Assembly: GCA_966250015.1 (NCBI GenBank)
Contig: CBINFS010000003.1
Coordinates: forward strand, 62,001 to 126,000
DNA: 64,000 nucleotides
Origin: CBINFS01 sp966250015
GTDB taxonomy: Bacteria > Bacteroidota > Rhodothermia > Rhodothermales > DASSAV01
Direction: 5' to 3'
A program made the translations under genes and the position numbers. Below the pieces are notes generated by a model. It saw nothing but the letters and a program-made list of their open reading frames with translations, searched no databases and had not been told where the DNA came from. Within the stretch, counting starts at the first letter, position 1, and the number at the start of each line of letters is the position of its first letter. Below are positions 19,286-28,458 of this stretch, piece after piece.

Positions 19286-20314
19286 GTGTCAGAACGGATC
19301 ACGGTTTTCGGCGCAGGGAGCTGGGGTACTGCGCTCGCTATCTCGCTTGCAGGGACCCATCGTGACGTGATTCTGTGGGCAAGACGTAGCGACGCCGCGT
19401 CGTTCATGCAGCAGGAACGCCACAACCCGACGTATCTGCCGGACGCCATCATTCCGGAAAACGTTCTGATTACGGCGGATCTCGAAACGGCAGCACAAGG
19501 AAGAGGCCTCTGGGTAATCGCTACACCGTCGCAATCGGTCCGTGATCTGGCGACGCAGCTAATTCCTTTTGCTACGAAGGAAACGACAATTGTTTCGGTG
19601 GCAAAGGGGATCGAGAACGGTACACTCCTGACGACCACCGGTGTGCTGCATGAAGTCTTGTCGGATCGGATTTCAGAAAGCCGGTTAGGCGTGCTGTACG
19701 GTCCGAGCCATGCGGAAGAAGTCGCGGTCGGCAAGCCAACGACGCTGGTCTCGGCAGCCCGTTCGACTAAAACGGCCCGGCACATCCAGAAGGTCTTCAT
19801 GACCCCGAGACTGCGCGTATACCTGAACCGGGACCTTCTCGGGGTCGAGATCGGAGGCTCGGTCAAGAACGTGCTCGCAATCGCCACCGGCATTAGTGAC
19901 GGGATCGGCTATGGCGACAATGCCAAGGCCGCCCTCATAACGCGGGGCATCACGGAGATGCAGCGGTTAGGAGTGGCGATGGGCGCCGAAGCAGAGACTT
20001 TTGCGGGACTGACCGGCATTGGGGATCTCGTCGTGACCTGTACGAGCAAGCACAGCCGCAACCGCTGGGTCGGCGAACAAATCGGCAAGGGGCGTAGTCT
20101 ACCTGATGTTGAAAAAGAAATGCGGATGGTGGCGGAGGGGGTTCGAACGACGATATCGGTGTCGGAACTTGCCCGCAGATACCGGATTGAGATGCCGATT
20201 ACCTCAGCGGTCCACGCCATTCTATTTGAGGGGAAAACCCCGGAGGTTGCCGTAAACGACTTGATGACCAGGTCGGCGAAAACTGAGCACCTGCACGACG
20301 TGCTGGAGGAATAA
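19286..20314 (+). CDS. gpsA: NAD(P)+-dependent glycerol-3-phosphate dehydrogenase
   Basis: A 342-residue cytoplasmic enzyme reducing dihydroxyacetone phosphate to glycerol-3-phosphate for phospholipids. The Rossmann motif GAGSWG lies at 9-14, and the substrate domain carries GGSVKNVLAIATGISDG and GLTGIGDLVVTCTSKHSRN. No ATG is available near the N-terminus: an in-frame stop is at 19262, and only TTG at 19274 or GTG at 19286 can start. GTG is chosen because it gives the compact SERITVFGAG beginning; TTG is the alternative. Confidence 0.95.
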   Translation: MSERITVFGAGSWGTALAISLAGTHRDVILWARRSDAASFMQQERHNPTYLPDAIIPENVLITADLETAAQGRGLWVIATPSQSVRDLATQLIPFATKETTIVSVAKGIENGTLLTTTGVLHEVLSDRISESRLGVLYGPSHAEEVAVGKPTTLVSAARSTKTARHIQKVFMTPRLRVYLNRDLLGVEIGGSVKNVLAIATGISDGIGYGDNAKAALITRGITEMQRLGVAMGAEAETFAGLTGIGDLVVTCTSKHSRNRWVGEQIGKGRSLPDVEKEMRMVAEGVRTTISVSELARRYRIEMPITSAVHAILFEGKTPEVAVNDLMTRSAKTEHLHDVLEE

Positions 20315-20383
20315 TTCGATCCGGTGCCATTGTCGGCCTGGTTTTTGTATCCATACCTGCATGCAAATCAGGTTGGCAATACT

Positions 20384-21040
20384 ATGAATTTACAAGAGCT
20401 TACGCAGCTGGTCTCGCTTGGTGAGGGTAAGTTCATCGAGTTCAAGCGCCAGGTTCCGAAACCGGAAAGGATAGCGAAAGAGATCATTGCGATTGCGAAC
20501 ACGAACGGCGGCAGGCTGTTGCTCGGGGTGGGGGATGACGGAACCATCGTCGGCGTGCGTGACGCTGAAGAAGAGGAATACGCGCTGCGTCAAGCCCTCA
20601 ACGAACACTGTGATCCACCTGTCGAATTCACCACGGTGCGCATCCCCGTCACGACAAAACGCGAGGTGATCCTCGTTAACGTGCCTGAAAGCCGAAAAAA
20701 GCCCCATTTTCTGGTCAATGGGGCAACGAATGGGCGCCGCAGCGCATACGTCCGGGTAGACGACAAAAGTGTCGAGGCGAGTAAAGAGGCCGTCCGGCTC
20801 ATGCGGGCCGAACACCTTTCGGAAGGGGTGGTGTTTGAGTTTGGTGAGAAGGAGCAGATGCTCATGCGCTACCTCGACCACTACGGCAGGATCAGCGTCG
20901 CACAATTTGCAGGTCTGGCCAACGTGCCCATTCGGATCGCCTCTCAGACACTCGTTCTTCTCACACGTGCGAACGTGCTACGCCTGCACACAGGATTGAA
21001 AGAAGATTATTTCACGCTGGCGTACGCGCCATCCGAATAG
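20384..21040 (+). CDS. AlbA_2 (Schlafen-type) putative nucleic-acid-binding protein
   Basis: A 218-residue protein. Residues ~12-130 match the AlbA_2/AAA_4 domain: an EGxxxEFKR-like start (GEGKFIEFKRQ), IAKEIIAIANTNGGRLLLGVGDDGTIVGV and a YVRVDDKSVEAS region. The C-terminal ~145-218 looks like a winged-helix segment. This domain occurs in transcription regulators and in Schlafen-like nucleases. No nuclease active site can be assigned here, so a regulatory or accessory role is more likely. The ATG at 20384 is preferred; 20 upstream residues would be hydrophobic and unconserved. Confidence 0.75.
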   Translation: MNLQELTQLVSLGEGKFIEFKRQVPKPERIAKEIIAIANTNGGRLLLGVGDDGTIVGVRDAEEEEYALRQALNEHCDPPVEFTTVRIPVTTKREVILVNVPESRKKPHFLVNGATNGRRSAYVRVDDKSVEASKEAVRLMRAEHLSEGVVFEFGEKEQMLMRYLDHYGRISVAQFAGLANVPIRIASQTLVLLTRANVLRLHTGLKEDYFTLAYAPSE

Positions 21041-21067
21041 TCTGCTTCGTATTCTTATCGCATTGCC

Positions 21068-21093
21068 GATCCGTTCCGGATCTGCCATTTTTT
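21068..21093 (+). terminator. Possible terminator after the AlbA-type gene
   Basis: GATCCG and CGGATC form a perfect 6-bp stem with a 3-nt loop (21068-21082), followed after 5 nt by a run of six T. It lies 28 nt past the stop codon and 78 nt before the topoisomerase subunit A start. Confidence 0.4.
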
Positions 21094-21170
21094 GACCCGG
21101 CGTGACGTTCGGTTGTCATCCGTGTTTTCCTATATTGTCTTCGAATGCAATCCGTTATTGTGAAGAATAA

Positions 21171-23519
21171 ATGCCAGTAGTAGACGTCATAGCATTGCAC
21201 GATACCGCCCGCCGGCGGTATCTCAACTATGCATTATCCGTTATTACCAGTCGGGCGCTCCCGGACATTCGGGACGGCTTGAAGCCCGTCCAGCGCCGCA
21301 TTTTATACGCCATGTACGCCAACCTGAGGCTCTATCCGGAGGGAAGGTACCGGAAGAGCGCCACCGTTGTTGGTGAGGTGATGGGTAAGTACCATCCACA
21401 CGGTGACTCCGCGATTTACGACGCGATGGTGCGAATGGCGCAAGACTTTTCGCTTCGCGCGCCGCTCGTTGACGGCCATGGCAATTTCGGCTCGCTCGAC
21501 GGTGACAATGCGGCCGCCATGCGGTACACGGAGGCGAAGCTTCGCCCCCTCGCCATGGAAATGCTGGACGAGATCAAGAAGCAGACCGTCGCATTTCGAC
21601 CCAATTTTGACGGTACACTTTCTGAGCCGGTCGTGCTGCCGACCAGAGTGCCGAACCTGCTCGTCAACGGCACGAGTGGCATTGCGGTAGGCATGGCAAC
21701 GAGCATCCCCCCGCACAACCTTGGGGAGGTGGTCGACGCGCTCGTATACATGATCGGAACACCCGGCGCGACGGTGGAGACGCTGGTCAGGCGGTTCATC
21801 AAGGGGCCTGACTTCCCGACCGGCGGCCGCATCCTGAATACGGAAAAGGAGATCATCGAGACCTATCAGAAAGGCGAGGGAGGGTTTGACCTCCGCGGTG
21901 AGTACCGGCTGGAAGGTAAGAGCCACATCATCATCTATTCGATACCGTACGGTGTGACGAAGGCCGATCTGATCGAAAAGATCGCCGAACACATCGCGAG
22001 CGAGAAGGTCCCGCAGATCGTTGACATTCGGGACGAATCGACGGACGACGTCAGGATCGTCCTGGAACTCAGGCGGGGGGCGTCGGCCGAGGCGGCCATG
22101 GCGTACCTCTTCAAACACACGCCCTTGCAGTCGAGGTTCTACGTTAACCTGACGTGCCTTCTGCCGACCGAAAACCCGGAGATTTGCACGCCGGGAAAAG
22201 TCGACCTGGTCACGATTCTCCGGCACTTTCTCGATTTCCGACTCGACGTTGTAAAACGCCGCCTTCGGTGGGAGCTCGAACAGCTCGAAAAGCGGATCCA
22301 CATCCTCCGGGGGTTCGAGAAGATTTTCGACGCGCTGGACGAAGCGATTAAGCTGATACGGTCGTCAAAGGACAAACCGGACGCTGCGCAACGCCTCATT
22401 CACCGCTTCAGAATCGACGAGGAGCAGGCAGATGCCATCCTGGAAACCAAGCTCTACAAGCTCTCACAGCTCGAGATCGACGCGATTCGCCGCGAGCTCG
22501 AGGAGAAGGAAAAGAGAGCGCAGGAGATCCGAGCATTGCTTGCCGACGAGGAAGCGCTCTGGGGTGTCGTTAAAACGGAGCTGCGCGATCTCAAAAAGAC
22601 GTACGCGGACCCCCGCCGGACTGAAATCGCCGGGCCGGACGCCAAGCTCGACTACACGGAAGAAGACTACATCATCGACGAAGACGTCTACGTCATGGTC
22701 ACCCGTGACGGATGGATCAAGCGGCAGCGGTCGTATTCCGAAATTCAGAACATCCGCGTTCGGGAGGGAGACGAGGTTGGTTGGGTTCTCCCGGGATCGA
22801 CTCGTTCGACCGTCGGCATCTTCACCAGTTTCGGTAAAGCCTACACGATTCGCATCGACGAGCTTCCAAGCACGAGCGGATACGGCGACCCGGTCCAGAA
22901 GTATTTCGATTTTTCGGACCGCGAGCAGGCGATCGGGGTCGTTTCATTCGACGCGCGAATACTCCCGCAGCCAGTACCCGATCCGGAGTCGGCACTCGAG
23001 CTGTTTGGTGAGAATGGCACCGCCGCAACCGATCCCCGTTCTGCCTACGTGGTAGCGGTAACTGAGAAAGGGCAGACGTTGCGGCTGCCGATCGACGGTT
23101 TTGCGGAGCCTTCCACAAAGGTTGGGCGGACGTTTATGAAGCCCGAGAAGGGAGACCGCGTGCTCGGCGTAATGGTGGCGGCAGGCAACGAGAACGTTTG
23201 CCTCGCATCGCACGAGGGACACGTTTTGATCTTCCCGGTGCATCAGATCCCCGTTTTTAAGGGTGCTGCGAAAGGGGTCATTGCGATGAGGCTCGGCAAA
23301 ACCGATCGCATCATCGGGTTTACGCTTTCGTCGGCGGCGCGAGATGGACTCGAGATCGTGACGAACAGGGGCCGACGCGAGATCGTCCGTACGACGAAAT
23401 TTGAGGTGGCGAACCGTGGAAACAAGGGGCGTCAGATCATCAAGCGCGGACACATCGAGCGCGTCGTCGTACCTCCCGTCGAAATCCGGCTCAACGGGCA
23501 GGCGAAAAACGGTGACTGA
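21171..23519 (+). CDS. parC: Type II topoisomerase subunit A (topoisomerase IV ParC-like)
   Basis: A 782-residue DNA cleavage subunit. The quinolone-resistance region HPHGDSAIYDAMVRMAQ lies at 75-91 and catalytic Tyr at 119 in AAAMRYTEAK. C-terminal GyrA-like propeller blades are present but the GyrA box (QRRGGKG type) needed for negative supercoiling was not found. The adjacent B subunit, 46 bp downstream, and the short length suggest a second topoisomerase dedicated to decatenation (ParC/ParE). A gyrase identity cannot be excluded from sequence alone, as no second pair is in the window. Confidence 0.82.
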   Translation: MPVVDVIALHDTARRRYLNYALSVITSRALPDIRDGLKPVQRRILYAMYANLRLYPEGRYRKSATVVGEVMGKYHPHGDSAIYDAMVRMAQDFSLRAPLVDGHGNFGSLDGDNAAAMRYTEAKLRPLAMEMLDEIKKQTVAFRPNFDGTLSEPVVLPTRVPNLLVNGTSGIAVGMATSIPPHNLGEVVDALVYMIGTPGATVETLVRRFIKGPDFPTGGRILNTEKEIIETYQKGEGGFDLRGEYRLEGKSHIIIYSIPYGVTKADLIEKIAEHIASEKVPQIVDIRDESTDDVRIVLELRRGASAEAAMAYLFKHTPLQSRFYVNLTCLLPTENPEICTPGKVDLVTILRHFLDFRLDVVKRRLRWELEQLEKRIHILRGFEKIFDALDEAIKLIRSSKDKPDAAQRLIHRFRIDEEQADAILETKLYKLSQLEIDAIRRELEEKEKRAQEIRALLADEEALWGVVKTELRDLKKTYADPRRTEIAGPDAKLDYTEEDYIIDEDVYVMVTRDGWIKRQRSYSEIQNIRVREGDEVGWVLPGSTRSTVGIFTSFGKAYTIRIDELPSTSGYGDPVQKYFDFSDREQAIGVVSFDARILPQPVPDPESALELFGENGTAATDPRSAYVVAVTEKGQTLRLPIDGFAEPSTKVGRTFMKPEKGDRVLGVMVAAGNENVCLASHEGHVLIFPVHQIPVFKGAAKGVIAMRLGKTDRIIGFTLSSAARDGLEIVTNRGRREIVRTTKFEVANRGNKGRQIIKRGHIERVVVPPVEIRLNGQAKNGD

Positions 23520-23565
23520 TCCGGGAATACTGTATTTTTGACAATATTGAGTGTATCAAAGTTAG

Positions 23566-25506
23566 ATGGCGGAAGTAGTTGCAACCTATACCGGAAAGGA
23601 CATCCAGGTCCTCGAAGGCCTCGAGCCGGTCAGGAAACGGCCCGGAATGTACATCGGGGGCACCGGTAAGCCTGGGCTTCATCACCTGCTCTGGGAGATC
23701 GTGGACAATGCCGTCGACGAAGCGACGAACGGCTTCGCGTCGGTGATCGAGGTCACCCTGCACAAGGATGGCAAGAGTGTCACGGTAACCGATAACGGCC
23801 GGGGTATTCCCGTTGATATCCATCCAGTCAAGAAGATCCCGACGCTCGAGCTGATCCTGACGACGCTCCACTCCGGAGGAAAGTTCGATACGTCGAACTA
23901 CATCACGTCGGGTGGTCTCCACGGCGTCGGGTCGTCGGTCGTGAACGCCCTTTCCGAGGAGCTTATTGCGACGATCAAAAAGGACGGCAAGACCTACCAG
24001 CAAAAATTCAAGCGCGGCAAGGTTGCGAGTAAGCTCAAGGTCATCCAGGAAAACTCGCGAGGGTCAGGAACGAGCATCTTTTTCCGCCCGGATCCCGAAA
24101 TATTCGAATCCACTGAGTTCGATCCAAAATGGATCAGCGAAAACCTGGAGGTCAAGACCTACCTGAATCGTAACCTCCGGATCCTGTTCATAAACGAGCT
24201 GGAAGGAACCCGGCAGGAGTTCCATCACGAAGGGGGCATCCGTGAGTACCTGGGCCGGCTCGTGCAAGAGATGAAGGTCCGGCAGGTCCACGAGGACATG
24301 TTCGTCATCAGCCAGGATTCGCTTCAGAATGGGAGCCGCCTGGAGGTTGCCTTACAGTGGACGGAATCGACGAAGGAGGAGATTCGTTCGTTCGTAAACG
24401 GCATTCCAACGACCGACGGCGGCACTCACGAGCAGGGCCTTCGCGATGCGGTCCGAAGCGCCGTGCGGGCATATATGGAAACGCACGAAATGATCCCGAA
24501 GAATCTGGACGTTTCGGCGGACGACATCCGGGAAGGCCTCGTCGGGGTGATCAACCTGTTTATGGTCGATCCCCAGTTTCAGGGACAGACGAAAGAAAAG
24601 CTCAACAACCCCTCGGCACGTTCGCTCGTGGTGAGCACGGTTCGCCTCGAGCTCGAACAGTACTTCAACGCCCACCCGACGACCGGCGAGGCCATTGCAA
24701 CGCGGGTCATCCAGGCAGCGCGCGCACGCCATGCGAGCCGAACGGCGGCAAACGCCGTGCGTCGAAAGAGCAGCGTCAGTCACCGATTGAATTTGCCTGG
24801 TAAGCTCGCGGACTGCTCGTCGACCGATCCTACCGAATGCGAGCTCTTCATCGTGGAAGGCGATTCGGCAGGTGGGTCGGCAAAACAGGGGCGAGACCGG
24901 CGGTTTCAGGCCATCCTCCCGCTCAGGGGCAAGGTGCTCAACGCGGAGCAGGCAACGCTTCGAAAGGTGCAGGAAAACAAAGAGCTCTCAAACATTGTCC
25001 AGGCACTCGGATGCGGCGTTGGCGAACACATCGACCTGACGAAACTCCGGTACCACAAGGCGATTCTACTCATGGACGCCGACTCGGACGGGCACCACAT
25101 TGCGACGCTGCTACTGACGTTCTTCTACCGGTACATGCGTCCGTTGATCGAGCAGGGGCACGTGTACATCGCGCAGCCGCCTCTTTACCGGATTGATGTG
25201 GGGAAGGAGACGTACTGGGCGCTCGACGATCAGGACCGAGATAAGATACTGGCAGACCTCAAGAAGGGGAGGAAGAACCTGAATGCCGACATCCAGCGTT
25301 TCAAGGGTCTCGGCGAGATGATGCCGGCTACCCTGAAGGAAACCACGCTCGATCCCGCAAAACGTCGGCTTTTACAGGTAACCATACACGACACCGAACG
25401 TTTGATCACCGAGCAGATGATCACACAGCTCATGGGTCGCGACACGTCTGCACGGTATTCCTTCATCATGGATCACGCTGAAGAGGTAGAGGAGCTGGAC
25501 GTTTAA
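23566..25506 (+). CDS. parE: Type II topoisomerase subunit B (topoisomerase IV ParE-like)
   Basis: A 646-residue ATPase/TOPRIM subunit. The GHKL site starts EIVDNAVDEA (catalytic E44, N48), with DNGRGIPVD and GGLHGVGSSVVNALS. TOPRIM motifs ECELFIVEGDSAGGSAKQGRDR and LLMDADSDGHHI follow, then the C-terminal IQRFKGLGEMMP segment. It forms the heterotetramer with the upstream A subunit; both are co-directional with no terminator between. The parE name depends on the ParC-like call for its partner; EGDSAGGSAKQGRDR is found in both GyrB and ParE. Confidence 0.85.
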   Translation: MAEVVATYTGKDIQVLEGLEPVRKRPGMYIGGTGKPGLHHLLWEIVDNAVDEATNGFASVIEVTLHKDGKSVTVTDNGRGIPVDIHPVKKIPTLELILTTLHSGGKFDTSNYITSGGLHGVGSSVVNALSEELIATIKKDGKTYQQKFKRGKVASKLKVIQENSRGSGTSIFFRPDPEIFESTEFDPKWISENLEVKTYLNRNLRILFINELEGTRQEFHHEGGIREYLGRLVQEMKVRQVHEDMFVISQDSLQNGSRLEVALQWTESTKEEIRSFVNGIPTTDGGTHEQGLRDAVRSAVRAYMETHEMIPKNLDVSADDIREGLVGVINLFMVDPQFQGQTKEKLNNPSARSLVVSTVRLELEQYFNAHPTTGEAIATRVIQAARARHASRTAANAVRRKSSVSHRLNLPGKLADCSSTDPTECELFIVEGDSAGGSAKQGRDRRFQAILPLRGKVLNAEQATLRKVQENKELSNIVQALGCGVGEHIDLTKLRYHKAILLMDADSDGHHIATLLLTFFYRYMRPLIEQGHVYIAQPPLYRIDVGKETYWALDDQDRDKILADLKKGRKNLNADIQRFKGLGEMMPATLKETTLDPAKRRLLQVTIHDTERLITEQMITQLMGRDTSARYSFIMDHAEEVEELDV

Positions 25507-25527
25507 CGCAGATGGAGTCTTCCGCAC

Positions 25528-26331
25528 ATGAAAGCAGCCTTCGTGCAGTACAAACCGGTGTACCTCCAAGTCGATCAAAACCTCGATCGGGTTGAACAGC
25601 TCATCGAAGGGATCGACGCCGACTTGGTCGTACTGCCGGAAGTGTTTGCCACCGGCTATTATTTTAAGGATGCGGAAGACCTGAAAAAGGTGGCGGAGCC
25701 GCTCGACGACGGGAAGACGGCCAGACGGCTCGTTCAGTGGGCTGAAAAAACGGGCGCAACGTTCGTCGCGGGTTTTCCCGAGATCGACGGGGACGAGATA
25801 TTCAACAGCGCGATGATCGTTTCAACGCAGGGGATCGTCGGGAGCTACCGGAAAGTCCACCTCTTTTTTGAGGAGAAGCTTTGGTATTCGCCCGGAAATC
25901 TCGGATTTCCCGTTTTCCACGTAACCGACAGGAATGGCGAATCCTATCAGCTCGGGGTGATGATTTGCTTTGACTGGTATTATCCCGAATCGGCCCGCAG
26001 CCTGGCGCTTGCCGGCGCAGATCTGATCGCCCACCCGTCCAACCTCGTCCGAAAGGACTGCCCAAGAGCCATGCCCATCCGTGCGCTGGAAAACCACGTG
26101 TACACGATCACGGCGAACCGTACTGGCAGAGAGGTGAAAAACGGCTCGACCCTCGAGTTCATCGGCCAGAGCCTCATTTGCAATCCAGACGGAGACGTAC
26201 TGGTACAGGCCGGACGTGATGAGGAAACGGTCGGCATCGCCGAATTTGACGTCACGATGGCGCGTAACCGTCAGATCACGGACCACAACGACCTGCTTGC
26301 CGACCGCCGCCCCGATGCCTACGCACTTTAG
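25528..26331 (+). CDS. Carbon-nitrogen hydrolase (nitrilase superfamily)
   Basis: A 267-residue amidohydrolase with an intact catalytic triad: E38 in VLPEVF, K109 in SYRKVHLF and C147 in VMICFDWYYPE. Such proteins hydrolyse amides such as omega-amides, N-carbamyl compounds or deaminated glutathione. A more exact substrate is not readable. It lies 21 bp after parE and may be transcribed with it, though no functional link is known. It ends 9 bp from the convergent purC with no visible terminator. Confidence 0.88.
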   Translation: MKAAFVQYKPVYLQVDQNLDRVEQLIEGIDADLVVLPEVFATGYYFKDAEDLKKVAEPLDDGKTARRLVQWAEKTGATFVAGFPEIDGDEIFNSAMIVSTQGIVGSYRKVHLFFEEKLWYSPGNLGFPVFHVTDRNGESYQLGVMICFDWYYPESARSLALAGADLIAHPSNLVRKDCPRAMPIRALENHVYTITANRTGREVKNGSTLEFIGQSLICNPDGDVLVQAGRDEETVGIAEFDVTMARNRQITDHNDLLADRRPDAYAL

Positions 26332-26340
26332 ACTCTCGTA

Positions 26341-27324
26341 TTACGGAACTGCCGGTGACGGGATGCCCAGCACCTCGTGAAGCTTAGAGCGGATTCTGGC
26401 GGCGGGATCGGGATGGGTATCGGGCACGAAGGTCTGGCCCGTGACCGTTTCGTACAGCTCGATGTAGCGGTGTGACACCTCGACCCTGAAATCGTCCGGA
26501 AGGTCGGGAAGAACCTGGCCCTCCTTACCCTGAAAATCGTGGGCCATCAGCCATTCGCGGACGAACTCTTTCGATAGCTGTCGTTGAGGCTCATCCCGTC
26601 GCAGCAGGTCTTCGTACGTATCCGCGTAGAAGTACCGTGAGGAATCCGGCGTGTGCACCTCGTCGATCAGGACAATGCGGCCGTCTGTCGTCCGGCCGAA
26701 TTCGTATTTGGTATCGACGAGGATGAGCCCGTGCTCGGCGGCCATTTGCGTACCGCGCTCGAAAAGCCTGAGTGCCATGTCCTCGAGCGTATCGAAATCC
26801 TCCGCACTGATGATTTCCCGCTCGATAGCTTCCTCGCGGCTGACGTCTTCGTCGTGTCCCTCCGCCGCCTTCGTTGCAGGGGTCAGGATGGGCTCAGGCA
26901 GCTTGCTGTTCTGCTTCAGGCCCCCCGGCAGCGCCTTCCCACACAACTCGCGTTTCCCGGCCTTGTACTCTCGCCAGGCATGCCCGGCAAGGTACCCGCG
27001 GACGACGAATTCAATGGGGAAGGGGGTGCACCGGAGGGCTAGCGTCACGTTTGGATCGGGCACGTCGAGTACGGCGTTGGGCACGACGTCAGCCGTGTGC
27101 TCGAAAAAGTATGCCGCGAGCTGGTTGAGGACCTGACCCTTGAACGGTATGGGCTGCTTCAGAATGTAATCAAACGCCGAGATGCGGTCGGTAGTAATCA
27201 GTATCAGACGGTCGCCGTAGCGGTAGGTATCTCGAACCTTGCCTCTATATCGTTCTCCAAACTCCTTGAAGTCCGTTTCGGCGAGCGTACGGCTCATCTG
27301 GTTGCGGATGAGGGCATCTTCCAT
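26341..27324 (-). CDS. purC: Phosphoribosylaminoimidazole-succinocarboxamide synthase
   Basis: A 327-residue SAICAR synthetase, adding aspartate to CAIR in purine synthesis. Typical segments are the GKVRDTYRYGDRLILITTDRISAFD start, the FPIEFVVRGYLAGHAWREY core and the ILVDTKYEFG / LIDEVHTPDSSRY pair. The length belongs to the longer (~300-residue) subgroup. It is the upstream neighbour, by 49 bp, of lacI-type gene 27373-28404 in the same direction, so the two may be read from one promoter. Confidence 0.95.
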   Translation of the reverse strand: MEDALIRNQMSRTLAETDFKEFGERYRGKVRDTYRYGDRLILITTDRISAFDYILKQPIPFKGQVLNQLAAYFFEHTADVVPNAVLDVPDPNVTLALRCTPFPIEFVVRGYLAGHAWREYKAGKRELCGKALPGGLKQNSKLPEPILTPATKAAEGHDEDVSREEAIEREIISAEDFDTLEDMALRLFERGTQMAAEHGLILVDTKYEFGRTTDGRIVLIDEVHTPDSSRYFYADTYEDLLRRDEPQRQLSKEFVREWLMAHDFQGKEGQVLPDLPDDFRVEVSHRYIELYETVTGQTFVPDTHPDPAARIRSKLHEVLGIPSPAVP

Positions 27325-27372
27325 GGTGACCTTCCTCGGCAGGGTGGGAGGGACCGGCTCGCAGCCGGCGGA

Positions 27373-28404
27373 TCAGTCGGCAACACGCACTTTCCGGCTC
27401 GACTCGCGAACGTTGAGCCGGGGCGTGATCAGTACGGAAACCTTCTCGTCGGTGTTGATCCCCATCACACGCTGGATCAGGAGCTGGGTAGCCTGATAGC
27501 CCACGTCGTGCATGTTCTGATCGACACTCGATAGCCCGATGTATTTACTGGTCTTGATGTCGTCATATCCGACAAGGGCGATGTCATCGGGAACAGATTT
27601 ACCGGCATCACGAATGGCCTTCCAGGCTCCGATGGCCTGCACGTCGCTGCTGGCAAAAAGCGCCGTAATCGGCGGGTCGATTTCGAGCAGGCTTTGCATC
27701 GCCTCGTAGCCCGCCTCCTCACTGAAACCGGCGTGTTTGGAGGTCCGGCCACTATGGAGGAGCGACGGGTCAAACTCGATCCCGGCGGATTCGAGTGCTT
27801 CACGATACCCCTGAATGCGCTGGTCTTGCAGGGTGCTTTGAGAGTGGGTCGTGATCATCCCGATCCGGCGGTGGCCTTGCTTGATCAGGTGGTCGACAGC
27901 CGACCGTGCACCGGCCACGTTATCCCAGTAGAAGGAGTCAAACTCCTCCCACTTATAGCCAATGTGGACGACCGGTGCACCGAGCGCCTTGAGCTCGGCG
28001 GCGACTTTTTCGTCCTCTGGGAGCCCGGCGAGCAGGAGCCCGTCAACCGTCCCGCGCTTCAGGAAATTCATCAACGTCCGGTGGACGTTGTCCCACCCAA
28101 GGTCACAGAGGAGCAGGTCGATGTCGTAATCGCGCAGGCATAGCCGGACGCCCTTCAGCATTTCGTTGTGGAAAGGCGTTGTAAAGGTCGGGGTTGCGAT
28201 GGCCAGCGAACGCGTTTGCTGCTGCGCCAGACTTTTCGCCGTGCGATCGGGCCGAAATTGAAGCTCTTCAATGGCCTTCAGGACGCGTTCGCGCGTCTGT
28301 TCCGACACGTCACTCGATTCGTTCAACACCCGCGATACGGTGGAGATGGCCACTCCTGCCTTGTCGGCAACGTCATATATGGTAACTTTATGCTTTTCCA
28401 GCAT
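27373..28404 (-). CDS. LacI/GalR-family transcriptional regulator
   Basis: A 343-residue repressor with an N-terminal HTH (VTIYDVADKAGVAISTVSRVLN at ~7-28) and a periplasmic-binding-protein-like effector domain ending at ~335. The hinge helix region is RPDRTAKSLAQ. Such regulators usually sense sugars. The gene's neighbours are a ThiD-like kinase and an orphan MalK-type ATPase, not a sugar operon, so its effector is unknown. No operator of LacI symmetry was found nearby by eye. The stop codon lies 49 bp upstream of purC. Confidence 0.92.
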   Translation of the reverse strand: MLEKHKVTIYDVADKAGVAISTVSRVLNESSDVSEQTRERVLKAIEELQFRPDRTAKSLAQQQTRSLAIATPTFTTPFHNEMLKGVRLCLRDYDIDLLLCDLGWDNVHRTLMNFLKRGTVDGLLLAGLPEDEKVAAELKALGAPVVHIGYKWEEFDSFYWDNVAGARSAVDHLIKQGHRRIGMITTHSQSTLQDQRIQGYREALESAGIEFDPSLLHSGRTSKHAGFSEEAGYEAMQSLLEIDPPITALFASSDVQAIGAWKAIRDAGKSVPDDIALVGYDDIKTSKYIGLSSVDQNMHDVGYQATQLLIQRVMGINTDEKVSVLITPRLNVRESSRKVRVAD

Positions 28405-28458
28405 GGGAGACTATTTATGTTAGATTTATGTGCAATATAAGGGATCACTCAGCCCATA

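Noticed and set aside
23538..23566. Exact TTGACA ahead of parE.
   Set aside because: A -10 at the right distance would overlap the start codon; parE more likely shares the parC transcript.
21171..25506. Calling the topoisomerase pair DNA gyrase (gyrA-gyrB).
   Set aside because: The A subunit lacks a recognisable GyrA box and is short, so ParC/ParE is preferred; the point remains open without the rest of the genome.
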